DNA from: an uncultured Bacilli bacterium
Lineage (GTDB): Bacteria; Bacillota_I; Bacilli_A; RF39; UBA660
Direction: 5' to 3'
Length of the DNA stretch: 39,647 nucleotides
NCBI GenBank assembly: GCA_944331865.1
Contig: CALVIZ010000008.1
Span: 1-39,647, forward strand
Positions 15,182 to 23,101 of the stretch are shown here, in pieces. The position numbers and the translations under genes are program-made. Within the stretch, counting starts at the first letter, position 1; the number at the start of each line of letters is the position of its first letter. The notes beneath the pieces were generated by a model that saw only the letters and a list, made by a program, of their open reading frames with translations, did no database searches and was not told the origin of the DNA.

Positions 15182-17734
15182 TTAATCAACTCTTAATGCT
15201 TCCACAGGATCTTTTTTTGATGCCATTCTTGCTGGAATTAAACCTGCAATTATTGTAAGTAAAACACTTATAATAACTAATATAATAGCACCTTTAACAG
15301 GTAAAACAGCAATATTAGAAATATTTGCTAAATGCTTAATAATAATATTTATTGGAATAGTTAGAAGTAAGGTAATTAAAATTCCCATAACTCCCGCAGT
15401 TAAACCTTCAATAAATGTTTCAGCATTAAATACTCTTGAAATATCTTTTTTACTTGCTCCAATAGCTCTTAAAATACCAATTTCTTTAGTCCTTTCTAAT
15501 ACTGAAATATAAGTAATAATACCAATCATTATTGAAGAAACAACTAATGAAATACTAACAAAAGCCATTAAAACATAACTTATAACATCAATAATTGTAG
15601 TAATACCACTCATCATAACTCCAACTAAATCACTATAGTTAATTACATTTTCATCTAAATCATTATCTTTTTGTTTTTCATTATAATTATTTATAATATT
15701 AATAATTTCTTCTTTAGAATCAAAATCTTTAGGATAAATATAAATAGCAGTAGGTTTTTCTAAATCAATTATTCCAATTTGATTTAAAACATCATCATAT
15801 GTTGCACCATATAAATTTTTATAAGATTCAATAACACTAGCCATTTCTTCTGGAGATAAACTTTGTAAATATGCCAACTGTTCTTTTGATAATGAACTCA
15901 TATTAAATTCTTCATTACTAAATTCTTTACCAGTAAATACATTTATATTAGGATTACTTACTTGCTCTTTAGCAATATTTGATTCATTTATTTTATTAAT
16001 TACATATTCCTTTAAATCTTTTAAATACAAAATACCCCCAGTAGTTGATGCCATAATAGCTTCTTCATTTGGCTTAATAATACCAGTAATAGTTAACTGT
16101 TCAGCATTATTTAATAATTCTAACATATATTCTTCATTATTTCTCTTATCTACCCAAATCCCATTTTCTTTCACATAATAGTCGGAGTTTAATAAAAACT
16201 TAAATTTCATACCAACTAAATCATTAATATCATAACTTGTTTGTTCAACTTCAAAAGGTATACCATCAACAATGTTTTGATACATTTCTTTTAATTCTTT
16301 ACTATCCTTTATACCTAAAGCATATAAAGTAAAATCACTTATTTCATTATACTCATCAACCAATAAAATCACTTCATTATATTTTGATGGCCAACTACCA
16401 GCAACTAAATCATATAGTTGATTATTCATTTCTTGATTATCAAACATTTCTGCAAAAACATCAGTTGACATAAATGATTTTTGAATTTCATTTAAAGACA
16501 TTCCAATATCATCTAAAACAGTATTAGGATTAACTTGTACAACATCACTATCACTATCTTTATAAATTTGTATATTTAAATTATAAGAATAACTTATTGC
16601 AGAAGTATAATCAGTTATATTTGATTCATCACTTTCTATATATTTTTTAAACTCTTCTAAATTATTACTTTTTACTTTTGATGACATTGTACTCATCATT
16701 TTACTCATTACATCATTAGAATAAATTTTATTATCTTCATGTCTAGTTTTATTTTCATCAGGTTTAATAGATGATATTAAATCAGTCATTTCTACCGCTT
16801 CTTGTTGGATAGTAATAGGGTAACTAGTTAAAGTTTCTTCTTCAACATTATTAATATATTCTTGAACGCCATTAGAGAGGGCTAAAATTAGAGCAATACC
16901 AATAATACCTATAGAACCTGCGAAGGCTGTAAGAATAGTTCGACCTTTTTTAGTCATTAAGTTATTTAAACTTAAATTCATTGCTGTTAAAAATGACATA
17001 GATGTTTTTTTATTATTATCAACACCATCTTTTATATCATTTTTACTATTATATGGTTTAGTATCATTAGTAATTTCTCCATCTAATAAATTAATAATTC
17101 TAGTTGCATATTTTTCTGCTAAATCCGGATTATGAGTAACCATAATAATCAATTTATCTTTAGAAATATCTTTTAATATTTCCATAATTTGTACACTAGT
17201 TTTAGTATCTAGGGCTCCAGTAGGTTCATCTGCTAGGATAATGTCAGGATCATTAACTAATGCTCTAGCAATAGCAACTCTTTGCATTTGACCCCCAGAT
17301 AGTTGATTAGGTTTTTTATGTATTTGATCTTTTAATCCTACTTTTTCTAAAACTTGGATAGCTTTCTTTCTTCTATTTTTTTTGTCAACTCCGGATAATG
17401 TCAAAGCAAGTTCCACATTTGCTAAAACTGATTGATGAGTTATCAAATTATAATTTTGAAAAACAAAACCGATTCGATGATTACGATAAGTATCCCAATC
17501 TCTATCTTTATATTTTTTAGTACTTACATCATCAATTACTAAATCTCCACTAGTATATTTATCTAAACCACCAATAATATTTAAAAGAGTAGTTTTACCA
17601 CAACCAGAAGGACCTAAAATTGCTACAAATTCTGATTTTCTAAACTCAATATTAATTCCTTTTAATGCTTTAACAACTTCATTACTAGTAACATAATTTT
17701 TTTTAATGTTTTTTAATTTTAACAATGTTTGCAT
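15182..17734 (-). CDS. MacB-like ABC transporter, fused ATPase and FtsX-type permease
   Basis: 850 residues. The N-terminal ATPase (1-230) has Walker A GPSGCGKTT (about 42-50), Q-loop FVFQNYNL, signature LSGGQMQRVAIARAL, Walker B IILADEPTGAL and the switch His in MVTHNP. A linker leads to a transmembrane segment at about 262-285 (GRTILTAFAGSIGIIGIALI), a large extracytoplasmic domain (about 290-700), and three C-terminal helices with the FtsX/MacB signature (ISYVLMAFVSISLVVSS, ERTKEIGILRAIGASKKDI). Members of this Firmicutes-type fusion export or sense peptides such as antimicrobials, or act as mechanotransmitters. No two-component system lies beside it. It is followed by the shared terminator at 15144. 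Confidence 0.9.
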   Translation of the reverse strand: MQTLLKLKNIKKNYVTSNEVVKALKGINIEFRKSEFVAILGPSGCGKTTLLNIIGGLDKYTSGDLVIDDVSTKKYKDRDWDTYRNHRIGFVFQNYNLITHQSVLANVELALTLSGVDKKNRRKKAIQVLEKVGLKDQIHKKPNQLSGGQMQRVAIARALVNDPDIILADEPTGALDTKTSVQIMEILKDISKDKLIIMVTHNPDLAEKYATRIINLLDGEITNDTKPYNSKNDIKDGVDNNKKTSMSFLTAMNLSLNNLMTKKGRTILTAFAGSIGIIGIALILALSNGVQEYINNVEEETLTSYPITIQQEAVEMTDLISSIKPDENKTRHEDNKIYSNDVMSKMMSTMSSKVKSNNLEEFKKYIESDESNITDYTSAISYSYNLNIQIYKDSDSDVVQVNPNTVLDDIGMSLNEIQKSFMSTDVFAEMFDNQEMNNQLYDLVAGSWPSKYNEVILLVDEYNEISDFTLYALGIKDSKELKEMYQNIVDGIPFEVEQTSYDINDLVGMKFKFLLNSDYYVKENGIWVDKRNNEEYMLELLNNAEQLTITGIIKPNEEAIMASTTGGILYLKDLKEYVINKINESNIAKEQVSNPNINVFTGKEFSNEEFNMSSLSKEQLAYLQSLSPEEMASVIESYKNLYGATYDDVLNQIGIIDLEKPTAIYIYPKDFDSKEEIINIINNYNEKQKDNDLDENVINYSDLVGVMMSGITTIIDVISYVLMAFVSISLVVSSIMIGIITYISVLERTKEIGILRAIGASKKDISRVFNAETFIEGLTAGVMGILITLLLTIPINIIIKHLANISNIAVLPVKGAIILVIISVLLTIIAGLIPARMASKKDPVEALRVD

Positions 17735-17738
17735 CTCC

Positions 17739-18575
17739 TTAATTATTAACTATTTCAAAATCAATATATCTAATATTTAACTTTTCTTTATATATATTAT
17801 ATTTAACTTTTTTTTCTATCTTTAATAATTCTGGTAACGTTAAATCATTATCAATAATTATTTCAATAGTTATTGTAAAATAATTCTTTATATTATTTAT
17901 ATATATGGTATTAAATTTAATTTTATCATATTTATTAATTATTCTTTTTATTTTATCATTTATTTTTTTTGATGTATCATTTTGACTATGCATAATATTA
18001 AAGTTATTAATAATTATTATTAACCCTTTTATAAATATTAATATAGCAATAAATAAACATCCATATAAATTAACAATAGGAACCCATATACTTATTATTA
18101 TTAATATCGACATAAAAATATTTATAAATGCCTCATAATAATTATTTTTACTAATTACATATAATGCTTGACTAAATATATTTTTACTAATATCAAATAA
18201 ATAATTAGCAATTAAAAAATGCATTAAAATTATACCAATTAATATAAAAATAATATTATAATTTACATTAATAAATTCTAAATAAAAAGTATTTTCAAAA
18301 ATATAAACTCCAACTAACATAAAAATAATACCTATTATTATATGTAATATATTATTAAATCTACCATAACCAAATGGATATTTCATATTAGCTTTACGCA
18401 TTCCAATAATACTTCCAATATAAGAAGTAATTTCTTCGATATAATTAACTAAAGTATAGTAACCACAAGTTATTAATATATAACTATTAAAAACTATACC
18501 AATAGTTATTTTAATTACTACTAATAATAAATTAATAAACATATTAATAGATAATGTTTGTTGTTCTTTTATCAT
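17739..18575 (-). CDS. cation diffusion facilitator (CDF) family protein, metal ligands lost
   Basis: 278 residues with six hydrophobic helices (about 10-30, 34-54, 75-95, 105-122, 148-168, 172-190) and a C-terminal ferredoxin-like cytoplasmic domain, the CDF fold. The KYPFGYGRFNN segment (65-75) marks the loop normally H-x-F/Y-G-H-G-R. Gapless comparison with the E. coli YiiP pattern puts Tyr40, Asn44, Asn63, Tyr66 and Tyr70 where Asp, Asp, Asp, His and His are expected, so ordinary Zn/Fe/Mn transport seems unlikely. It overlaps no neighbour but lies 4 nt before the ABC gene and shares its direction. TGATATAAT at 18590-18598 and AGGTGTGAT give promoter and ribosome site. Confidence 0.75.
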   Translation of the reverse strand: MIKEQQTLSINMFINLLLVVIKITIGIVFNSYILITCGYYTLVNYIEEITSYIGSIIGMRKANMKYPFGYGRFNNILHIIIGIIFMLVGVYIFENTFYLEFINVNYNIIFILIGIILMHFLIANYLFDISKNIFSQALYVISKNNYYEAFINIFMSILIIISIWVPIVNLYGCLFIAILIFIKGLIIIINNFNIMHSQNDTSKKINDKIKRIINKYDKIKFNTIYINNIKNYFTITIEIIIDNDLTLPELLKIEKKVKYNIYKEKLNIRYIDFEIVNN

Positions 18576-18589
18576 ATCACACCTTATAA

Positions 18590-18598
18590 ATTATATCA
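18590..18598 (-). promoter_or_regulatory. extended -10 promoter for the CDF-ABC operon
   Basis: Minus-strand TGATATAAT, a perfect extended -10, 15 nt from ATG 18575. Confidence 0.65.
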
Positions 18599-18601
18599 TA
18601 T

Positions 18602-19120
18602 TTATCTATATATTATATAATTTTCTTTCCTTTTTTTAGCAATTGGTAAATCCCCATCACGATAACCAAGTATAATATTACCAATGCCTTCATAATTATC
18701 ATCTAAATTAAAACTTGCTAATAATTCTTTTCCATCATTAGTCTCAAAAGTTTCTTTGGCTCTATCAATCCAACAAGAATCAACTCCTAAACTAAATGCA
18801 GCATTTAAAATATTAGTCATAACAGCACTTCCATCTTTTATATGAGTTGGAATATCTTTTTTAGTAAAAACGATAACTAAAGTTGGAGCGCCATAAAAAG
18901 GATCTATATCTCTACCCATAATACTAGCATTAATTTTAGCAATTTTTTTAATTAATTCTTTATCTTGTATTGCTACTATTACAGCGCTTTGTAAACCCAT
19001 TCCACTCGGAGCAAATGTACCACATTTTAATATTTCATCTAATATTTCTTTTGGAACTTGTTTATCTTTATAACTTCTTACACTTCTTCTTTCACATAAG
19101 ACTTTTATAGTATCATTCAT
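18602..19120 (-). CDS. nitroreductase-family FMN oxidoreductase
   Basis: 172 residues. FMN phosphate-binding signature ERRSVRSYKDKQV (10-22), then the LKCGTFAPSGMGLQ segment (33-46), the GAPTLVIVF strand, the dimer-interface A-x-N-IL-A-FSLGVDSCWI block and the late NIILGYRDGD / KRKENYI segments give the whole family pattern. Such enzymes reduce nitro, quinone or enone substrates with NAD(P)H; the true substrate cannot be told. Its size and lack of insertions match short Firmicutes members. GGATGGTGA precedes the start. It ends just upstream of the CDF promoter, with no evident terminator. Confidence 0.88.
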   Translation of the reverse strand: MNDTIKVLCERRSVRSYKDKQVPKEILDEILKCGTFAPSGMGLQSAVIVAIQDKELIKKIAKINASIMGRDIDPFYGAPTLVIVFTKKDIPTHIKDGSAVMTNILNAAFSLGVDSCWIDRAKETFETNDGKELLASFNLDDNYEGIGNIILGYRDGDLPIAKKRKENYIIYR

Positions 19121-19169
19121 TTATATTCACCATCCTATTTTAATAATAACACAATTTAGTTCTAAAGTA

Positions 19170-19198
19170 TTGCTTTTTTATTAATTTTTTGTTATTCT
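19170..19198 (+). promoter_or_regulatory. promoter of tRNA-His
   Basis: TTGCTT (19170-19175), 17-bp spacer, TATTCT (19193-19198) with an extended TG at 19190-19191. Confidence 0.6.
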
Positions 19199-19210
19199 AA
19201 TAACAGTTAC

Positions 19211-19287
19211 GGCGGAATTGGTGAAGTGGTTAACACGCCGGATTGTGGCTCCGGTATGCATGAGTTCGATCCTCATATTTCGCCCCA
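19211..19287 (+). tRNA. tRNA-His (GTG)
   Basis: The anticodon loop ATTGTGGC gives GTG. The acceptor GCGGAAT pairs with ATTTCGC (one G-U), the extra G-1 (19211) faces C73, as required for histidyl-tRNA, and CCA is encoded at 19285-19287. Confidence 0.95.
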
Positions 19288-19326
19288 TATTGAAATTTAC
19301 GCACACCTTTGTGCGAAAGTTAAAGT

Positions 19327-19361
19327 AAAAGTTCGTAATACTTGGTATTATGGACTTTTTT
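19327..19361 (+). terminator. terminator downstream of tRNA-His
   Basis: A 15-bp stem (19327-19341 with 19345-19359, two G-U pairs) with a 3-nt loop and seven Ts. A further small hairpin (CGCACA/TGTGCG, 19300-19315) lies between it and the tRNA. Confidence 0.85.
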
Positions 19362-19387
19362 CTTTGCAAAGGTAGTAATTTTATAAA

Positions 19388-19681
19388 ATGAATGTGTTCA
19401 TCAAATTTTTAGAATTTCCTTTGTGTGTAAAAAATAAGATATTAAGAATTAAAAATATTACCAAACTAAATATAGAATATGTTGCAGGAAAGAATATCGT
19501 CTTTAATCACTCTAATTTAGGATTAAATGAACCACATAAGATTATCATTAGTAACAATATTCAAAGTATAGTTTTACTTTGTTATGATAATGATTCAAAT
19601 CTGTATAATGAAGATTTATCAGATACTATTACAATAATTGAATTAGCTAGTATAGTTGAGTACTTATTAAAAGAAAATTAA
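19388..19681 (+). CDS. hypothetical 97-residue protein
   Basis: I do not recognise this protein. It is 97 residues, basic in the first third (KNKILRIKNITK), with alternating hydrophobic beta-like strands, an IIISNNIQSIVLLCYDND segment and a helical end (IIELASIVEYLLKEN). There is no signal peptide, metal site or repeat. No good Shine-Dalgarno precedes ATG 19388 (AAAGG lies about 15 bases away) and the start follows the tRNA-His terminator by 27 nt, so expression is uncertain. It could be a remnant or a small regulator belonging to the kinase module downstream. Confidence 0.5.
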   Translation: MNVFIKFLEFPLCVKNKILRIKNITKLNIEYVAGKNIVFNHSNLGLNEPHKIIISNNIQSIVLLCYDNDSNLYNEDLSDTITIIELASIVEYLLKEN

Positions 19682-19787
19682 AAAAATTTTTAAATTTATT
19701 TTTTCTTTTATTTATAAGGGTTAAACAACTGTTTTTAGGTATAATTTTTGAAAATTTGCGAGATATATAGTATTTTGTAGAATTATT

Positions 19788-19796
19788 TGATATAAT
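19788..19796 (+). promoter_or_regulatory. extended -10 promoter for the kinase operon
   Basis: TGATATAAT. The start would be near 19803, so the transcript would open directly into the hairpin at 19811. Confidence 0.65.
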
Positions 19797-19810
19797 ATTT
19801 TTTAGATTTA

Positions 19811-19855
19811 AAGGGCTAGTACAGACTTTAAAAAAGTTTTGTATTGGCCTTTTTT
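19811..19855 (+). promoter_or_regulatory. terminator-like leader hairpin (attenuator) before the kinase gene
   Basis: About 15 bp of stem (19811-19825 with 19838-19852, including several G-U pairs) are followed by Ts to 19855. Only 17 nt separate it from the kinase start, with no room for another promoter, so the kinase needs read-through or antitermination. It could instead be the terminator of 19388-19681 with an undetected kinase promoter. Confidence 0.6.
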
Positions 19856-19872
19856 AGAAGTGGGGTGTTTAG

Positions 19873-21855
19873 ATGAACTTTTCAGGCTCAAATATTAATG
19901 GATATAAATTTATAGAAGTTGTAGGCTCAGGAAGCTTTGGAACAGTTTATAAAGTTGAAAAAGATGGGAAAATCTATGCCGCTAAAGTATTTTCTGAATC
20001 ATTTGTTTTAAAAGAATATAAAGCGGATAGAAATAGAATAACTAATGAAATTGATGCACTTAAAATAGTAGATAGTGATAATTTAGTAAAATATTATGAT
20101 GATTTTGATTATCTTTTAGAATCAGGTTTAAAAACACATATAATTATAATGGAGTTTGTTACTGGGAAAAAACTTACTGACATTATTGACTATATTGACA
20201 ATGATGATCAATTAATTAATCTATTTAAAGATATTTTAAATGCAGTAAAACAACTCCATAGTTATGATATTATTCACAGAGATTTAAAACCAGACAATAT
20301 ATTAATGACAGATGATGGAATAATTAAAGTAATTGATTATGGATTGGTTAAATTAATTGACTTTTCTTCTATTACAAGAACAGGAGATAATATAGGTAGC
20401 CCTATGTTTATGGCTCCAGAACAAATAGTAGATAGTAAACATATAACAACTAAAAGTGATATATATTCTTTAGGAGTAATTTTATATTTAATGTTTACGA
20501 AATCCTATCCATATGATGTTACATCTTTAGAAGAATTAATATATAAAATTATAAATGTTCCCATTGTACCACCATCAGAAAAAAATAACAATATACCAAT
20601 ATATATTGAAAAAATAATATATAAATCATTGGCTAAAAAAGGCTATAATAGATATCAAACAATAGATGAATTCTATAAATCATTTGATGATATTGCAAAT
20701 GCAAATGATATTACTCCTTCAACCTATTATGCGTGGTTAATTAATGAGAAAAAAGTTTATGAAACTTATAAAGAAAGCAAAAACTTGAAATGTATATTTC
20801 CTTTACATCTAAAATATTCACAAAAAGGTTTATACAATTATATGTTAAACAATAAAGATGATGTTATTATAGATCCTTCAACTCAACGTTTTAGTTATGC
20901 TACTTTCTCAAATGTTACAGGATTAGTAAATTTAGCATATAGTCCAAAAACAGGAGTTATGGATTTAGATTATTTAATACAAAAAAATAATCGTGAGGAA
21001 TATATAAGAAATTGGTATAACGAAATATCAGAATTTAATAAAGTTATTTTACCATATCATTATATTAGTAATACAAATTATAAAGCAGATAAAATTGAAG
21101 AATGGATAAAAGTTAATATTCAATTAATAAATGAGAGTATTGATTATATAGAAGAAACCGGCAAGAAATTAGAGACATATGCAATGATATCAATAAATCT
21201 TAATAACTTGATGTATGAAAAAGAAAGATTATTATCTTATTATGTGAATTTAAAAGTTGATAAATATATTGTGCAAATTTCTGATATAAAAAATCCAAAT
21301 GTTCAAAATCTTGCAACATACGTAGAATTTATAAAAACATTACAAATATCAAGTGGTAAGGATGTAATAGCATTAAAAATTTCAGTAGCATTAGGTTTAT
21401 ACTTAATATCAATTGGTGTACATGGCTTTTCATGTGGAATTTCGAATTTAGAATTCTTTGACGAAAATTATATTAAAGATGAAACTGATCCATTTAATTT
21501 ATATGCAAAGTATTATTTTCCACAACTATTAACATTAATGTCATATTATCGTTCTGATGCTTATTCTTTACAAGATATTTACAATGAATTGAATAAATGT
21601 GATTGTAGTTATTGTGATGGTAGAGATTTTGTTGAAATAGCTGCTGAAAAAGATTATAAAATTAAATTACATTTTCTAGAACAAATGGAAAAAGAACTAA
21701 AAAAATTGAATGACATCATTGATGAAAATGAAAAAAAGTGCTATTATGTTAATAGAATAGAAGAAGCAATTAGTAACTTTGAAAGTTTAAAAAATAGTGG
21801 ATTAATAAAGAAATCAGATATCAATGATATACTTTCTATTCTTAAAAGAATATGA
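19873..21855 (+). CDS. Hanks-type Ser/Thr protein kinase with long C-terminal extension
   Basis: 660 residues. The kinase domain (about 8-275) is complete: G-loop GSGSFGTVYKV (18-28), catalytic Lys38 in YAAKVF, HRDLKPDN (135-142), DYG in place of DFG (155-157), GSPMFMAPEQ (175-184) and the DIYSLGVILY helix. It should be active. There is no transmembrane segment or PASTA repeat, so it is not the PrkC cell-wall kinase. The 385-residue extension is of a kind I do not recognise; it has alpha/beta character, a GLYLISIGVHGFSCGISNLEFF stretch in pieces, a CDCSYC cysteine cluster (about 576-581) and a helical end. Downstream, 15 nt away, is a gene with a nuclease-like motif, forming a two-gene unit in an accessory-looking region beside tRNA-His. 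A defence or signalling role is inference. Confidence 0.85.
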   Translation: MNFSGSNINGYKFIEVVGSGSFGTVYKVEKDGKIYAAKVFSESFVLKEYKADRNRITNEIDALKIVDSDNLVKYYDDFDYLLESGLKTHIIIMEFVTGKKLTDIIDYIDNDDQLINLFKDILNAVKQLHSYDIIHRDLKPDNILMTDDGIIKVIDYGLVKLIDFSSITRTGDNIGSPMFMAPEQIVDSKHITTKSDIYSLGVILYLMFTKSYPYDVTSLEELIYKIINVPIVPPSEKNNNIPIYIEKIIYKSLAKKGYNRYQTIDEFYKSFDDIANANDITPSTYYAWLINEKKVYETYKESKNLKCIFPLHLKYSQKGLYNYMLNNKDDVIIDPSTQRFSYATFSNVTGLVNLAYSPKTGVMDLDYLIQKNNREEYIRNWYNEISEFNKVILPYHYISNTNYKADKIEEWIKVNIQLINESIDYIEETGKKLETYAMISINLNNLMYEKERLLSYYVNLKVDKYIVQISDIKNPNVQNLATYVEFIKTLQISSGKDVIALKISVALGLYLISIGVHGFSCGISNLEFFDENYIKDETDPFNLYAKYYFPQLLTLMSYYRSDAYSLQDIYNELNKCDCSYCDGRDFVEIAAEKDYKIKLHFLEQMEKELKKLNDIIDENEKKCYYVNRIEEAISNFESLKNSGLIKKSDINDILSILKRI

Positions 21856-21870
21856 GTAAGGTGATATTAT

Positions 21871-22506
21871 ATGACATTCAAATATGAAAAAGATTTAGTT
21901 AATGAATTGGTTAAAATATTACAAGAAGACTATGATATAAAATATGTTGTAAGAGAATTGCGAAATGGTAAAAATATAGCTGATGTTGTTTATTCAAAAG
22001 AATTACAAAGAAACTTTGCCATATTTGATAAGTATATAGATAGTTATTATTACTTTAATGAAATAATAACAAATAAGAAAAAAAATATAAATGAATTAAA
22101 TATTCAAAATAAAGACTTGTTAAGAAGATTTAAAAAGTTTCTAAAAAAATTAGAAAAAGCTGGATATATAACTATTGAAAACAATAAAATTCACATTATA
22201 AAAAAAGTTGATATAGCATCAAAAAATGTTGTAGCAATAGAAGCAAAACTTAGCGATTGGAAATCTGGGTTAAATCAAGCACTTACATATAAACAATATT
22301 CAGATTATGTTTATGTTGCAATTGATGAATGCTGTTATAAAAAAGTTGATATCGAAATATTTGAAAAGAATAATGTAGGACTTATATTGGTTGGAAAGGG
22401 TCATATTAAAAAAATCCTTAATCCTAAAAAGGAAAAAGATTTTAATGCTGATATAAAGTATTATATGGTTGATAAATTTTTATCTTCTATTAATTCTGTA
22501 GCATAA
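21871..22506 (+). CDS. PD-(D/E)XK-nuclease-like protein, partner of the kinase
   Basis: 211 residues. An N-terminal helix (EKDLVNELVKIL) and IADVVYS strand are followed by a basic helical segment that may be a winged helix (LLRRFKKFLKKLEKAGYITI, about 88-107). Then comes VVAIEAKLSDWKSGLNQAL (about 125-143) with YVYVAID after it. An acidic residue, then E-x-K on the next strand, then a helix with Q-x-x-x-Y is the order of the restriction-endonuclease fold, with Asp at about 39, Glu129 and Lys131 as candidate catalytic residues. No family name can be given. AAGGTGATATT precedes the start; co-transcription with the kinase is clear from the 15-nt gap. It might cut nucleic acid, or be an inactive sensor. 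Confidence 0.65.
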   Translation: MTFKYEKDLVNELVKILQEDYDIKYVVRELRNGKNIADVVYSKELQRNFAIFDKYIDSYYYFNEIITNKKKNINELNIQNKDLLRRFKKFLKKLEKAGYITIENNKIHIIKKVDIASKNVVAIEAKLSDWKSGLNQALTYKQYSDYVYVAIDECCYKKVDIEIFEKNNVGLILVGKGHIKKILNPKKEKDFNADIKYYMVDKFLSSINSVA

Positions 22507-22532
22507 CACATATTGCATTAGTTTTAAAAATG

Positions 22533-22612
22533 ATATATAATTAATCCATCAAGTATTAATTATATACTTTTACTACTTGGGTGCAAAACTCGTTGGTTTA
22601 TTGCCCCATTAA
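22533..22612 (+). other. structured 3' untranslated region of the kinase operon
   Basis: An ATAATTAAT/ATTAATTAT hairpin (22533-22559) and a second stem around GGG-T-GCAA / TTGC-CCC (22580-22606) precede the terminator. They match no RNA family that I recognise. Confidence 0.35.
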
Positions 22613-22619
22613 AGTGATT

Positions 22620-22647
22620 AATTGACTAATTTAAGTCAATTTTTTTA
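22620..22647 (+). terminator. terminator of the kinase operon
   Basis: Perfect 8-bp stem AATTGACT/AGTCAATT with a 6-nt loop and an eight-T run. The following 180 nt to the antitoxin promoter hold AT-rich sequence with no gene that I can support. Confidence 0.8.
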
Positions 22648-22827
22648 TTTTTTAAGCAAAAAGTAATCAATTTGAAAAAACTCATGATATAATTGCTTTA
22701 AATTAGAAAAGAAAAAAGAAGAAATTGTTTGTGAAAAAAATATTCAACATAGTTTTGACATTTCAAAGTTTTACAAATATAGCAAATAATAAAAACAAGT
22801 TTATAAAATTAAAAAGTGTTAACAGTA

Positions 22828-22856
22828 TTGTATAATTATCATTAATTTGTTATACT
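22828..22856 (+). promoter_or_regulatory. promoter of the convergent antitoxin-type RNA
   Basis: TTGTAT (22828-22833), 17-bp spacer, TATACT (22851-22856) with extended TG at 22848-22849. The start would be near 22863. Confidence 0.6.
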
Positions 22857-22862
22857 ATAAAT

Positions 22863-22936
22863 GAAAGCGTTACCCCTAGTGGATAATGCCTGATGGTGTC
22901 AGACACTATGCCTATTTAGGCTAGTGTCTTTTTTTT
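22863..22936 (+). ncRNA. candidate type I antitoxin RNA, about 74 nt
   Basis: The predicted transcript from the promoter at 22828-22856 ends in a strong terminator: AGACACTA / TAGTGTCT (22901-22908 with 22922-22929), inner GCCT/AGGC, loop ATTT and eight Ts to 22936. Its last bases are antisense to the stop codon of the hydrophobic peptide gene on the other strand, and the rest is antisense to that mRNA's 3' region. No ORF with a ribosome site lies in it. The 5' part (22867-22892) also resembles the 5' end of the toxin mRNA (inverted copy at 23071-23098). Confidence 0.6.
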
Positions 22937-23006
22937 ATATTATTTTAATAATAATTAAAAGTAATATAATTATGATTACTAGAAGTAACATTCTTTCTTC
23001 TTTCAT
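22935..23006 (-). CDS. 23-residue hydrophobic peptide, candidate type I toxin
   Basis: ATG 23006 to TAA 22935 encodes MKEERMLLLVIIIILLLI then IIKII: four charged residues followed by an almost pure Leu/Ile/Val membrane helix with one Lys near the end. The ribosome site is the best in the window (AAAGGAGG, seven bases from ATG), although most genes here use GGTGAT. A TATAAT promoter at 23102-23107 gives a leader of about 90 nt with a GAGTAGT/ACTACTC hairpin, a typical long structured toxin leader. Size, composition, long leader and convergent antisense RNA all fit the Fst/TxpA/BsrG-like type I toxins, which insert in the membrane. Sequence identity to a known family cannot be claimed. Confidence 0.65.
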   Translation of the reverse strand: MKEERMLLLVIIIILLLIIIKII

Positions 23007-23101
23007 CTCTTCGCCTCCTTTTATCGAAAACCCCCATTTAAGAGTAGTTTTAGACTACTCGGATTAAAAGCAGGCACTACCACTAGTAGGTAACAGCGTT
23101 T

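Noticed and set aside
22717-22832. Short ORF starting TTG/GTG with a KKIFNIVLTFQSF segment upstream of the antitoxin promoter
   Set aside because: It starts with TTG/GTG, has no ribosome site, and its composition is that of intergenic AT-rich sequence.
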